A program made the translations under genes and the position numbers. This document shows, one piece after another, positions 50,566 to 59,322 of a DNA stretch of 64,000 nucleotides (position 1 is the stretch's first letter; every line of letters begins with the position of its first letter). Under the pieces are notes generated by a model, which did not search any database, was not told where the DNA came from, and worked only from the letters and a program-made list of their open reading frames with translations. The DNA is from Planomonospora sp. ID67723 (GTDB lineage: Bacteria > Actinomycetota > Actinomycetes > Streptosporangiales > Streptosporangiaceae), in NCBI RefSeq assembly GCF_015711605.1, contig NZ_JABTEZ010000003.1, positions 558,001 through 622,000 on the forward strand. The letters run 5' to 3'.

Positions 50566-52644
50566 ATGCGCAGCGTCCGTATCGGCGTCGACACCGGGGG
50601 CACGTTCACCGACGTGGTCGCGGTGGACGAACAGACCGGTGAGATCACCACCACCAAGACCCCGTCCACGCCCGCCAACCCCGCCGACGGGTTCATGACG
50701 GGCGTGCGGAAGGTCCTCGGCGAGCACGGCCTGGAAGCCGCGCCGCAGGCGGCGCCGGGCTCCAGGGTGTCGGAGACGGCGCCGGGCTCCAGGGTGTCGG
50801 CGGTGGTGCACGGCACCACGGTCGCCACCAACCAGCTCCTGGAGGACCGTATCGCCGACCTCGGCTTCGTCACCACCGAGGGCTTCGAGTTCGTCCTGGA
50901 GATCGCCCGGCAGAGCGTGCCGGACGGTTACGGCAACTCCTACTTCTGGGTGAAGCCGCCCCGCATCGTCCCGGTGCACCGGGTCAGGACCGTCGGCGGG
51001 AGGCTGGACCACACCGGGGCGGAGGTCCGGCCGTTCGACGAGGCGCAGGCCGTCGAGGCCGCCCGGTGGTTCCGGGAGCGGGGGATCACCGCGATCGGCG
51101 TGTGCTTCCTGCACTCCTACGCCAACCCGGAGCACGAACTGCGCATGCGCGAGGTCCTGGCCCGCGAGCACCCCGAGGCGGTCGTCTCGATCTCCAGCGA
51201 CGTGCTGCGCGAGTACCGCGAGTACGAGCGGTCGGTCACCACCCTCGTCGACGCGGCGGTCAAGCCGACCATGCGCCGCTACATCGCCAACCTCTCCGAC
51301 CGGCTCGGCATGCCGTTCTCGGTGATGAAGAGCAACGGCGGGGTGCTCTCGGCGGCCGAGGTCGTGCACCAGCCGATCACCACCGTGCTCTCCGGCCCGG
51401 CCGCGGGGGCGCTCGGCGCGGCGCTGATCGCCTCCACCGCCGGCCACCCCTCGGTGATCACACTGGACGGCGGCGGCACCTCCACCGACGTCGCGGTCGT
51501 GGTCGACGGGGAGCCCTCGCTCACCACCGAGGGCAGCGTCGGCCGGTACCCGTGCAAGATACCGATGATCGACATCGTGACCGTCGGCGCGGGCGGGGGG
51601 TCCGTCGCCTGGATCTCGCCCGAGGGCACGCTCAAGGTCGGTCCCCGGTCCGCCGGGGCCGATCCGGGCCCGATCTGCTACGGCCGGGGCGGCACCGAGG
51701 TCACCGTCACCGACGCGCACGTCTTCCTCGGCCGGGTCCCGCCCCACCTGCTCGGCGGGGAGATCCCGCTCGACGCCGGGGCCGCCCGGCAGGGCGTCGA
51801 GGCGCTGGCGGCCAAGCTGGGGCTGAGCCCGGAGCGGACCGCGACCGGCATCCTGGAGATCAGCGCGTTCAACCAGTCGAACGCCATCCGTCAGATCACC
51901 GTCAAGCGCGGCCTGGACGTGCGGGACTTCCCGATGGTCGCCTTCGGCGGCTCCGGCCCGTTGCTGGTCTGCCGCCTGATCGACATCCTCGGACTGCCTG
52001 CGGTGCTCGTCCCGCCCGACCCGGGCAACGTCTCGGCGTTCGGCCTGCTCACCGTGGACGTCAAGAACGACTACGTGCGCACCTTCGTCACCCGCGACCT
52101 GTCCCTCGACACCGCCGGCGAGATCTTCGGCGAGCTGGAGGGCCAGGCTGCCGAGGCCCTCGACCGCGAGGGCTTCACCGACCACGTCTTCGCGCGCAGC
52201 GCCGACCTGCGCTACTACGGCCAGGCCTACGAGGTCCGGGTCCCCGCTCCGGCCGGGCCGCTGGACGGGGCCTGGCGCGCCGAGGTGCTGGAGCGCTTCC
52301 ACAGCGAGCACGAGAAGCTCTACGGCTACGGCTACCGCGACGACCCCCGGCACGGAGTCGAGTGGGTCAACCTCCGCGTCTCCGGCATCGGACCGATCAC
52401 CCGCCCGGCGATCGGGCGCAGGCCGTACGGCACCGCGGAGCCGAGGCCGGCGGGAACCCGCGAGGTCTTCTACGACGTCTGGGGCCCGGCCCCCCTCTAC
52501 CGCCGCGCCGAGCTGGGCGCCGGCGCGATGGTCGCCGGGCCCGCGGTCATCGAGGAGTACGGCTCCACGCTCCCGGTGCACCCCGGCTTCACGGCGACCA
52601 TGGACGAGTTCGGCAACCTGGAGGTACGGCGTGAGCGCGAGTGA
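50566..52644 (+). CDS. hyuA: Hydantoinase/oxoprolinase subunit A
   Basis: A 692-residue ATP-dependent amidohydrolase subunit. IGVDTGGTFTDVVAVDE at the start, VVHGTTVATNQLLE near 85, LSGPAAGALGA near 275, TLDGGGTSTDVAVV near 300 and AFGGSGPLLVCRLI near 460 are the hydantoinase-A/oxoprolinase signatures. TTGCCG and TAGACA (spacing 16) end seven bases before the ATG, giving a probable leaderless start. A 27-base duplication lies just before the first catalytic block. The substrate could be hydantoin, oxoproline, acetone or a related ring. Confidence 0.92.
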   Translation: MRSVRIGVDTGGTFTDVVAVDEQTGEITTTKTPSTPANPADGFMTGVRKVLGEHGLEAAPQAAPGSRVSETAPGSRVSAVVHGTTVATNQLLEDRIADLGFVTTEGFEFVLEIARQSVPDGYGNSYFWVKPPRIVPVHRVRTVGGRLDHTGAEVRPFDEAQAVEAARWFRERGITAIGVCFLHSYANPEHELRMREVLAREHPEAVVSISSDVLREYREYERSVTTLVDAAVKPTMRRYIANLSDRLGMPFSVMKSNGGVLSAAEVVHQPITTVLSGPAAGALGAALIASTAGHPSVITLDGGGTSTDVAVVVDGEPSLTTEGSVGRYPCKIPMIDIVTVGAGGGSVAWISPEGTLKVGPRSAGADPGPICYGRGGTEVTVTDAHVFLGRVPPHLLGGEIPLDAGAARQGVEALAAKLGLSPERTATGILEISAFNQSNAIRQITVKRGLDVRDFPMVAFGGSGPLLVCRLIDILGLPAVLVPPDPGNVSAFGLLTVDVKNDYVRTFVTRDLSLDTAGEIFGELEGQAAEALDREGFTDHVFARSADLRYYGQAYEVRVPAPAGPLDGAWRAEVLERFHSEHEKLYGYGYRDDPRHGVEWVNLRVSGIGPITRPAIGRRPYGTAEPRPAGTREVFYDVWGPAPLYRRAELGAGAMVAGPAVIEEYGSTLPVHPGFTATMDEFGNLEVRRERE
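50751..50800 (+). repeat. 27-base tandem duplication inside hyuA
   Basis: A 23-base segment at 50751-50773 recurs exactly at 50778-50800, doubling the residues APGSRVS. It is in frame (nine residues) and in a variable loop, so probably neutral. Confidence 0.8.
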
Positions 52645-54736
52645 GCCCGACGGAGTGAGTGGAGTGGGTCGCGAGGGACGAGCGGGCCGCGGAGCGAGTG
52701 AGGAGGGTGAGGGAGTCATAAGCACGGGTGAGCCCGACGGAGTGAGTGGAGTGGGTCGCGAGGGACGAGCGGGCCGCGGAGCGAGTGAGGAGGGTGAGGG
52801 AGTCATAAGCACGGGTGAGCCCGACGGAGTGAGTGGAGTGGGTCGCGAGGGACGAGCGGGCCGCGGAGCGAGTGAGGAGGGTGAGCGGGTCGTGGGTGCT
52901 GAGCGGGCCGCCGACCCGGTGCTGGTGGAGATCGTCGAGGGCACCCTCGCCTCGGTGGAGAGGGAGGTCGAGACCGCGATCGCGCGCACGGCCCGATCCC
53001 CGATGATCCGTGACGCCCACGACTTCCGTGCGGGCATCCACGACGTACGGCTGCGCAAGCTGACCGGCCGGTCCTACTCGGCGCTGGTCCAGCCGATCGT
53101 GCGGGACTTCCCGGTCGAGGAGATGAACCCCGGCGACGTCTTCTTCCACAACGACGTCTACCTGTCCGAAGGCGGCATCGGCCACCTGCCCGATCTGTGC
53201 GTCACCGTCCCGGTCTTCCACGACGGGGCGGTGGTCGCGTTCGTGCAGGCCTTCGGGCACCACGACGACATCGGAGGGGCGGTCCCGGGGTCGATGCCCT
53301 CGCACGCGCGCAGCGTGTTCGAGGAAGGGCTGATGGTCCCGCCGATCAAGCTCTGGGACCGGGGCGTGCCCAACCGCGCCGCCCTGACGATCATGACGCG
53401 GAACTCCCGGATGCCCGACTCGCTCGCGGGGGACCTGGACGCCGAGTGCTCGGCCTGCCTGATGGGCGCCCAGCGGCTCGGCGAGCTGTTCGCCCGCTAC
53501 GGGCGCGAGGCCGTGGAGGCGTGCTTCGACGCGATCATCTCCAAGACCACCGAGACGTTCCGCCGCGAGCTGCTGGCCAAGATCCCCGAGGGCACGTACG
53601 TCTGGGAGGACTACGCCGAGCACGACGGGGTCGACGCGCCCCGCCTGCACGTCCAGCGCATCACCCTCACCGTCGACCACTCCGCCGGCGTCCCCCTGGT
53701 CGTCGACTTCACCGGCACGTCCCCGCAGGCCAAGGGGCCGATCAACCACGCGGGCGACTACGCGGACGGGGTCTTCCTGAAGAAGTGGCTCGCCCCGATC
53801 CTGCGCAACCTCGCCGACACCCCCGAGCGCATGGCCGAGCTCGACGTCAACGAGGGCGTCGTCCCGCTGATCGAGATGCGCTTCCCGGAGAAGGGCACCC
53901 TGCTCACCCCGGTCTTCCCCGCGCCCACCAACGCCCGCACGTTCGTGATCCTGCGGTTGCTGGGCGTGCTGGCCGGGGTGCTGGCCAAGGCCACCGGCGG
54001 CCGGATGCCCGCCGACCAGGAGACGATCCGCTACACCGGGGTCTACGGCGACGACGCCTCCGGCACGCCGTACCTGATGCGGGAGGTCCTGGGCGGCGGC
54101 TCCGGCGGGCGCTGGTACGCCGACGGGGAGGACACGATCCACGTCGTGCCCGACTCGCGCAACATCCCCGTGGAGTTCGCCGAGTCCCGCTGGCCGTTCC
54201 GCGTCGAGCGCCTCGGCCTCGCCGTCGACTCCGGCGGGCCCGGCCTTTACCGGGGCGGCCTCGGCTACGACAAGCACCTGCGGATGCTCCGCGACGCCTC
54301 GTTCATGTCCATCGCCGACCGCTCCATCCTGTCGTGCTGGGGCGTGAACGGCGGCGGGGCCGGGCGGCCGTTCACCGTCGAGATCGAGGGCCGCCGGATG
54401 GAGGGACTGGTCGACGACTCACCGGTCCGCGCGGGCGAGGTCATCCGGATCCGCACGACCGGGGGCGGCGGCTGGGGCTGCCCGCTGGAGCGCGCCCCGG
54501 AGGCGGTCGCCGCCGACGTCCGGGACGGCAAGGTCTCGGTGGAAGGCGCCCGCGACGACTACGGGGTCGTCCTGTACGGCCCGCGCGACGACCCGAGGGT
54601 GGACGCCGGGGCGACCGAGGCCCGCCGCGCCGGACTCCGCGCCCTCCTCCCGCAGGACGCCCCCTTCTTCGACCGGGGCCCGGGGTTCCCGTCCCTGTCG
54701 GGCGGCCTGCCGTACGCGGAGGTGGACACGGTGTGA
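52631..54736 (+). CDS. hyuB: Hydantoinase/oxoprolinase subunit B with a repeat-expanded N-terminus
   Basis: A 701-residue subunit. The family part begins near residue 95 (DPVLVEIVEGTLASVEREVETAIARTARSPMI). It continues with FFHNDVYLSEGGIGHLPD, FGHHDDIGGAVPGSMP, PAPTNARTFVI and the C-terminal TTGGGGWGCPLERAPEAVAADV. The GTG at 52631 has GGAGG six bases upstream and overlaps hyuA by 14 bases. That start makes the 87-bp tandem repeats code for an 85-residue Gly/Glu/Arg-rich extension. A downstream GTG at 52892 would give a normal-length protein but has a poorly spaced ribosome-binding site. Confidence 0.88.
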   Translation: MSASEPDGVSGVGREGRAGRGASEEGEGVISTGEPDGVSGVGREGRAGRGASEEGEGVISTGEPDGVSGVGREGRAGRGASEEGERVVGAERAADPVLVEIVEGTLASVEREVETAIARTARSPMIRDAHDFRAGIHDVRLRKLTGRSYSALVQPIVRDFPVEEMNPGDVFFHNDVYLSEGGIGHLPDLCVTVPVFHDGAVVAFVQAFGHHDDIGGAVPGSMPSHARSVFEEGLMVPPIKLWDRGVPNRAALTIMTRNSRMPDSLAGDLDAECSACLMGAQRLGELFARYGREAVEACFDAIISKTTETFRRELLAKIPEGTYVWEDYAEHDGVDAPRLHVQRITLTVDHSAGVPLVVDFTGTSPQAKGPINHAGDYADGVFLKKWLAPILRNLADTPERMAELDVNEGVVPLIEMRFPEKGTLLTPVFPAPTNARTFVILRLLGVLAGVLAKATGGRMPADQETIRYTGVYGDDASGTPYLMREVLGGGSGGRWYADGEDTIHVVPDSRNIPVEFAESRWPFRVERLGLAVDSGGPGLYRGGLGYDKHLRMLRDASFMSIADRSILSCWGVNGGGAGRPFTVEIEGRRMEGLVDDSPVRAGEVIRIRTTGGGGWGCPLERAPEAVAADVRDGKVSVEGARDDYGVVLYGPRDDPRVDAGATEARRAGLRALLPQDAPFFDRGPGFPSLSGGLPYAEVDTV
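52641..52884 (+). repeat. 87-bp tandem repeat, 2.8 copies, at the hyuA-hyuB junction
   Basis: Units start at 52641, 52728 and 52815 with an exact 87-base period; the third is cut near 52884. By eye the copies are identical. The unit begins on the last base before the hyuA stop, is a multiple of three and keeps the hyuB frame open. It contains several purine-rich GAGTGAG/GAGGAGGGTGAG motifs, and both strands are free of stops in the relevant frames. Confidence 0.9.
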
Positions 54737-54754
54737 TCGCGGGCGCCGGCCGTG

Positions 54755-54885
54755 CAGCTCGAACGGGTTGACCACAAAGATCCCGTGCCGTCGAAGTCCT
54801 TGGCGTTGCGGCTCACCGGTGTCCGGCCGTTCACTCCGGCCGTCGCGGCGATGAGGCCGCCGTCCGGAAGCGGATGCCGTCGCCC
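54755..54885 (-). pseudogene. Degenerate PIN-domain (VapC) toxin remnant
   Basis: The minus strand encodes HPLPDGGLIAATAGVNG then RNAKDFDGTG in one frame, and IFVVNPFEL in the next frame. Joined across a single frameshift, they reproduce the VapC C-terminus (DxLIAATA...TRNxxDFxGTG..xxNPFE). The N-terminal half is missing and no antitoxin gene is seen in the 287-base gap. Confidence 0.65.
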
Positions 54886-55026
54886 GCTCTCCCTGAGACG
54901 AGGCGTCGGCCATCTGGAGGACGCGCCGGTTCAGGACACGTTTTCGCATGATTCATTGACGAGACACCGGATTCTGGGATCTGCTGTGGGAATCTTCGTC
55001 GGGGGTGAGGTCCGAGGAGGAGTCGC

Positions 55027-57060
55027 ATGCGTCTGCGCATGATCGTGGCAAGTCTCGCGCTGGCCGTGACATCGGTGGCGGCCGCGCCCGCCGGGGCCGG
55101 TCCCGCCCCCGGCGCGTGGACCGATCCCGAGCCCGCCGCGACCCCCGCCGCACCGGCCGTGCCGGGCTGCGACCCGATCGCCGGGGACGAGTGCCTGCTG
55201 CCCTTCCCCAACGACTGGTTCACCGAGGCCGCGCGCACCCCCACCGGACGCCGGGTCTCCCTCGCCCCCGAGGCCATGCCGGAGAACGCCGCGGGCAGGC
55301 CGGTCGACCCGGCGCAGTGGAACGCCGCCGACGGGTTCTCGCCGGGTTCGATGCTCCTGGTCCACCTGCCCGGCCTCGACCTCGCCGCGAGCGGGGCCGC
55401 GCCCGTCACCGACATCGGCTGGTCGCTGCGGCGCGACGCCCCCATCGTGATCGTCGACACCCGCACCGGGGAGCGCTGGCCGTACTGGGCGGAGCTCGAC
55501 GCGAACGCCGCCGACCCGGCCCGGCAGGCGCTGATCGTCAGACCGGCGAAGAACTTCCGGGAGGGGCACCGCTACGCCGTCGCCCTGCGGAACCTGAAGA
55601 ACGCCACGGGTGAGGACCTCCCCACCTCCTCGGTCTTCGCCCGGCTCCTGGGCGACAGGCTCCCGCCGGGCGACCCGCTCGCCGCCCGCCAGCACGCGCT
55701 CCGCCGCACCCTCGGCGACCTCGCCCGCGCGGGGGTGGTGGCGGACGGCCTCCAGCTCGCCTGGGAGTTCACCGTCGCCAGCGAGAAGGGCATCGCCGGG
55801 CCCGTGCTGGCCATGCGCGACCAGACACTGCGCGCCCTGCGCGGGCGTTCGCCGGAGTTCACGGTCACCTCCGTCACCGACCTCGCCCCCGAGCAGGACC
55901 GGCACGTCGCACGTGAGGTGGCCGGCGAGATCGAGGTTCCCAACTACCTCGACAAGCCGGGCGGCCCGCCCGGTTCGAACCTCAACCGGAGCGCCGACGG
56001 GCTGCCCCGCCCGCTCGGCGACACCCTCAGGGCCCAGTACCACTGCGTGATCCCGCGCTCGGCCTTCGCCCGGCCCGCCCACCCCTCCCTGTACGGCCAC
56101 GGCCTGCTCGGCAGGGCCACCGAGGTCCGGGCCCGCAACGTCCGGGCGATGGCCGGGGAGCACAACTTCGTCTTCTGCGCCACCAAGTGGATCGGCATGT
56201 CCGACGAGGACGTGCAGCACGTCGCGGGCGTCTTCAGTGACTTCTCCCGGTTCGGCACGGTCACCGACCGGCTCCAGCAGAGCCTGCTCAACTTCGTCCT
56301 GCTCGGCCGGGCCATGACCGCCAAGGACGGGCTGGCGAGCCACGAGGCCTTCCGGGACGCCAAGGGCAGGTCCCTGCTCGACCGGAAGGCCGCCCTGGCC
56401 TATGACGGCAACAGCCAGGGCGGCATCGCGGGCGGCGCGCTCGTCGCCGTCTCGCCCGACGTCCGCAACGCCGTGCTCGGCGTGCCGGGCATGAACTACA
56501 GCACGCTGCTCAACCGCAGCGTCGACTTCCAGCCGTTCCAGCAGCTCCTGGACCGGAGCTACCCGGACAAGCTGACCCAGCAGATCTGCTTCGCGCTGCT
56601 GCAGATGCTCTGGGACCGGGCCGAGGCGAACGGATACGCCCAGCACCTGACCGCAGACCCGCTGCCCGGCTCGCCCCGGCACCGCGTGCTCCTGCACGTC
56701 GCCTTCGGCGACCACCAGGTCTCCACCGTGACCGCCGAGGTCGAGGCCCGCACCGTCGGTGCCCGCATCCACCGGCCCGCCGTCGCGGAGGGGCGCAATC
56801 CCGACGTGGCGCCGTACTGGGGGATCCGGGCACTGCCGCGCTGGTCGTACCCCGGTTCGGCGATCATCGTCTGGGACAGCGGCACCCCCGCGCCGCCCAC
56901 GGCCAACATCCCGCCGCTCGGCCCCGAGTACGGCCGGGACTCCCACGAGGACCCGCGCCACGATCCCGACGCCCGTACCCAGAAGGCCTACTTCCTCCGG
57001 CACGGCGTGGTCGTGAACGTCTGCGGCGACGCCCCCTGCACGGCCGCCCGGGCGGACTGA
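55027..57060 (+). CDS. Large secreted alpha/beta-hydrolase-like protein
   Basis: A 677-residue protein with a Sec signal peptide (MIVASLALAVTSVAAAPAGA, about residues 5-24). CDPIAGDECLLPFPNDWFT follows at the mature N-terminus. SLYGHGLLG near 355 and YDGNSQGGIAGGAL near 460 give the nucleophile elbow (G-N-S-Q-G), and HVAFGDHQV near 560 is a possible acid/His region. The fold is probably hydrolase; substrate unknown. GGAGGAG lies four bases before the ATG. It stands alone. Confidence 0.7.
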   Translation: MRLRMIVASLALAVTSVAAAPAGAGPAPGAWTDPEPAATPAAPAVPGCDPIAGDECLLPFPNDWFTEAARTPTGRRVSLAPEAMPENAAGRPVDPAQWNAADGFSPGSMLLVHLPGLDLAASGAAPVTDIGWSLRRDAPIVIVDTRTGERWPYWAELDANAADPARQALIVRPAKNFREGHRYAVALRNLKNATGEDLPTSSVFARLLGDRLPPGDPLAARQHALRRTLGDLARAGVVADGLQLAWEFTVASEKGIAGPVLAMRDQTLRALRGRSPEFTVTSVTDLAPEQDRHVAREVAGEIEVPNYLDKPGGPPGSNLNRSADGLPRPLGDTLRAQYHCVIPRSAFARPAHPSLYGHGLLGRATEVRARNVRAMAGEHNFVFCATKWIGMSDEDVQHVAGVFSDFSRFGTVTDRLQQSLLNFVLLGRAMTAKDGLASHEAFRDAKGRSLLDRKAALAYDGNSQGGIAGGALVAVSPDVRNAVLGVPGMNYSTLLNRSVDFQPFQQLLDRSYPDKLTQQICFALLQMLWDRAEANGYAQHLTADPLPGSPRHRVLLHVAFGDHQVSTVTAEVEARTVGARIHRPAVAEGRNPDVAPYWGIRALPRWSYPGSAIIVWDSGTPAPPTANIPPLGPEYGRDSHEDPRHDPDARTQKAYFLRHGVVVNVCGDAPCTAARAD

Positions 57061-57136
57061 CCCCGGTCCGGCCCATGACCGCCGGAGCCCGCCCCGGCCG
57101 GTGGGCGAGGGGGCCCGGCCCCGGGAGGCCGCGCCG

Positions 57137-57709
57137 TCAGAGCCGGACGAACTCGCCCGGGACCGTCGCGCCGTGCACCAGGAGGTCGGCGCGGGCCCGG
57201 GTGCCGTCGGCGGCGAACCACTCGTCCTCGGCGCGCATCCAGGCGTGCCACTGGGGCTCCAGTGCCGCGCCGTCCCTGGCCAGGGCGCGGGCCAGCCGGA
57301 GCTCCCGGGGCGCCTCGACCCACACCGCGTAGGCGATCGGGGCCCCGAGCCGGGCCGTGCTCACCCCCTCCAGCAGCAGGACCGGAGCCACCGGGACCTC
57401 CACCCGCTCGGCGAACGCACCGCGCGCCCAGTCGTAGCGCCGGTAGCCGCCCGGCTCCCCGGCCGAGAGCGGGCCGAGCACCTGGTCCTCCACCTGCCTG
57501 AACCACGCCTCCAGCGGCCCGTCCCACGGCACCGGGAAGTCGTCGCTGTGGACCACCTGGCAGTCCAGAGCGCGGCCGAGCCGTCCGGCGAAGGTCGTCT
57601 TCCCCGATCCGCCCGGCCCGTCCACCGCGACGACCCGCACCGGCCCGCACGACGGCGGCAGCGCGCGGACCGCCGACGCCAGGCCGCGGAAGGAGATCGG
57701 GGTCTTCAC
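57137..57709 (-). CDS. Uridine kinase-like P-loop protein
   Basis: A 190-residue NTPase with VVAVDGPGGSGKTTFAGRLG near residue 26 (Walker A), VVHSDDFPVPWDG near 52 and the substrate block LLLEGVSTAR near 110. It resembles actinobacterial uridine kinase/phosphoribulokinase-family proteins; the exact substrate is unproven. The GTG at 57709 fits the family N-terminus. No normal ribosome-binding site is seen, so it may be leaderless. Confidence 0.8.
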   Translation of the reverse strand: MKTPISFRGLASAVRALPPSCGPVRVVAVDGPGGSGKTTFAGRLGRALDCQVVHSDDFPVPWDGPLEAWFRQVEDQVLGPLSAGEPGGYRRYDWARGAFAERVEVPVAPVLLLEGVSTARLGAPIAYAVWVEAPRELRLARALARDGAALEPQWHAWMRAEDEWFAADGTRARADLLVHGATVPGEFVRL

Positions 57710-57732
57710 CTTCCCAGGATGGCACCCGATGC

Positions 57733-57773
57733 GCCCGGACCTGTGGGGGAGGAAGTCTCCCGCAGGTCCGGGC
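57733..57773. promoter_or_regulatory. 41-base hairpin in the divergent gap before the CaiB gene
   Basis: GCCCGGACCTG (57733-57743) / CAGGTCCGGGC (57763-57773), perfect 11-bp arms, with an inner GGGAG/CTCCC stem. It sits 24 bases from the kinase start in a 357-base divergent region (57710-58066). The rest of that region shows nothing I can identify apart from the CaiB ribosome-binding site. Confidence 0.5.
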
Positions 57774-58066
57774 GGATCACACCGCCGAGGAGGAGCCGAG
57801 GAGGAGAGGTGGCCGCCGGAGGACCCCACCGCCGAAGAAGACGCCGAAGGCCCCTCCCGGCTCCACGGCCCGATTCCCGGTGATCGTCGAAACGCCTGTC
57901 CCCGGAGCGGGGATCCGGAAGCCCGGCCGCCGGTCCTCCATGGGAAACCGAGGTTACCTCTGGGTATCGTTCCGGGCGGGGGACCTGGCACGCTTGCTGT
58001 GCGTCCCCCCGTGCCCTTCCCGGCCCGTCTCGGCTAGGATCGGCGACTCTCACCCGGAGGTTGATC

Positions 58067-59224
58067 TTGCAGGGAGCCCTTGGCGACATCGTCGTCCTCG
58101 ACCTGTCCCGCGCGCTGGCCGGGCCGCACGCCGCCCAGATGCTCGGTGACCTGGGCGCACGGGTGATCAAGGTGGAGCATCCGGAGGGCGGCGACGAGTC
58201 GCGCGGCTGGGGACCGCCCTTCGTCGGCCCGGACCACGACATCTCCACCTACTTCCTCGCCGCCAACCGCAACAAGCTCTCGATCACCGTGGACCTCAAG
58301 TCCGGCGAGGGCAAAGCGCTGGTCGAGCGCCTGGTACGGCAGAGCGACGTGCTGATCGAGAACTTCAGGACCGGGGTCCTGGACCGGCTCGGCTTCACCG
58401 CGGAACGGCTGCACGAGCTCAACCCCCGCCTGATCGTGCTCTCGATCACCGGCTTCGGTCACGACGGGCCGGAGGGCGGCCGGCCCGGGTACGACCAGAT
58501 CGCTCAGGGCGAGGCGGGCCTGATGAGCCTCACCGGTCCCTCGCCCGCCGAGCCGTACCGGGTGGGAGCCTCGATCGCCGACCTGCTGGCGGGCATCCAC
58601 GGCGCGTACGGCGTGGTCGCGGCCCTCTACGAGCGCGAGCGGACAGGCCGGGGGAAAGTGGTGCGGACCTCGCTGCTGGCCGCGGTGACCGGTGTGCACT
58701 CCTACCACGGCACCGCCTGGACGGTCGGCGGCCGGGTTCCGGGAGCGGGGGGCAACCACCATGCCTCGATCGCCCCCTACGGCGCGTTCCGCTGCGCCGA
58801 CGGCATGATCCAGATCGCGGTGGCCAACGAGGGGCAGTGGAGGAAAGTGGCCGCCCTCCTCGACATCGATCCTGACATGGCGAAATATGCGACGAACAGG
58901 GAAAGATTCGCGCACCGGGATGAGCTGATCGCCGACATGGAGCGGGCACTCGCCAAGCACGGCCGTGAGCACTGGCTGGCCGCGCTCGGCGGACTCGGCG
59001 TGCCCGCCGGGGCGATCCGTTCCATCGACGAGGTCTACGCCTGGGAGCAGACCCGCTCCCAGGGACTGCTGGTCGAGGTCGACCACCCCGTGCTCGGCCC
59101 GATCGAGCTGCCCGGCCCGCCGCTCCGCTTCGACGGCGAGGGCCCCCGCGCGCACACCGCCCCGCCCGCCCTCGGCCAGCACAACGACGAGGTGCTCGCC
59201 TGGCTCGCGGAGCGCGAACGATGA
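58067..59224 (+). CDS. CaiB/BaiF-family CoA transferase
   Basis: A 385-residue family III CoA transferase. VLDLSRALAGPHAAQMLGDLGARVIKVE at the start, LIENFRTGVLDRLG near 104, GYDQIAQGEAGLMSLTG near 143 and the catalytic Asp in VGASIADLLAG near 169. It moves CoA between carboxylic acids. The TTG at 58067 is preferred because GGAGG is six bases upstream; the TTG at 58061 is adjacent to it. A carboxyltransferase gene follows, suggesting an acyl-CoA pathway. Confidence 0.9.
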   Translation: MQGALGDIVVLDLSRALAGPHAAQMLGDLGARVIKVEHPEGGDESRGWGPPFVGPDHDISTYFLAANRNKLSITVDLKSGEGKALVERLVRQSDVLIENFRTGVLDRLGFTAERLHELNPRLIVLSITGFGHDGPEGGRPGYDQIAQGEAGLMSLTGPSPAEPYRVGASIADLLAGIHGAYGVVAALYERERTGRGKVVRTSLLAAVTGVHSYHGTAWTVGGRVPGAGGNHHASIAPYGAFRCADGMIQIAVANEGQWRKVAALLDIDPDMAKYATNRERFAHRDELIADMERALAKHGREHWLAALGGLGVPAGAIRSIDEVYAWEQTRSQGLLVEVDHPVLGPIELPGPPLRFDGEGPRAHTAPPALGQHNDEVLAWLAERER

Positions 59225-59322
59225 GCGTCCGCCGCCCGGCCCTCCCGGCCCGCCCGCCCCGCCGTACGGCCCCGGCCCGCCCGTGCCGCCGTACGCTCCC
59301 GGGACCCGGAGCGCCGCGATGA
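59221..59322 (+). CDS. Micro-ORF bridging the CaiB and carboxyltransferase genes
   Basis: A 33-codon open frame, Arg/Pro-rich. Its ATG overlaps the CaiB stop (ATGA) and its TGA overlaps the next gene's ATG (ATGA). Same geometry as the other bridging frames; no peptide motif. Confidence 0.3.
   Translation: MSVRRPALPARPPRRTAPARPCRRTLPGPGAPR

Noticed and set aside
52641-52884. CRISPR array or insertion-sequence ends in the 87-bp repeats
   Set aside because: Copies are directly contiguous with no unique spacers, no cas genes lie nearby, and no terminal inverted repeats or transposase are present.
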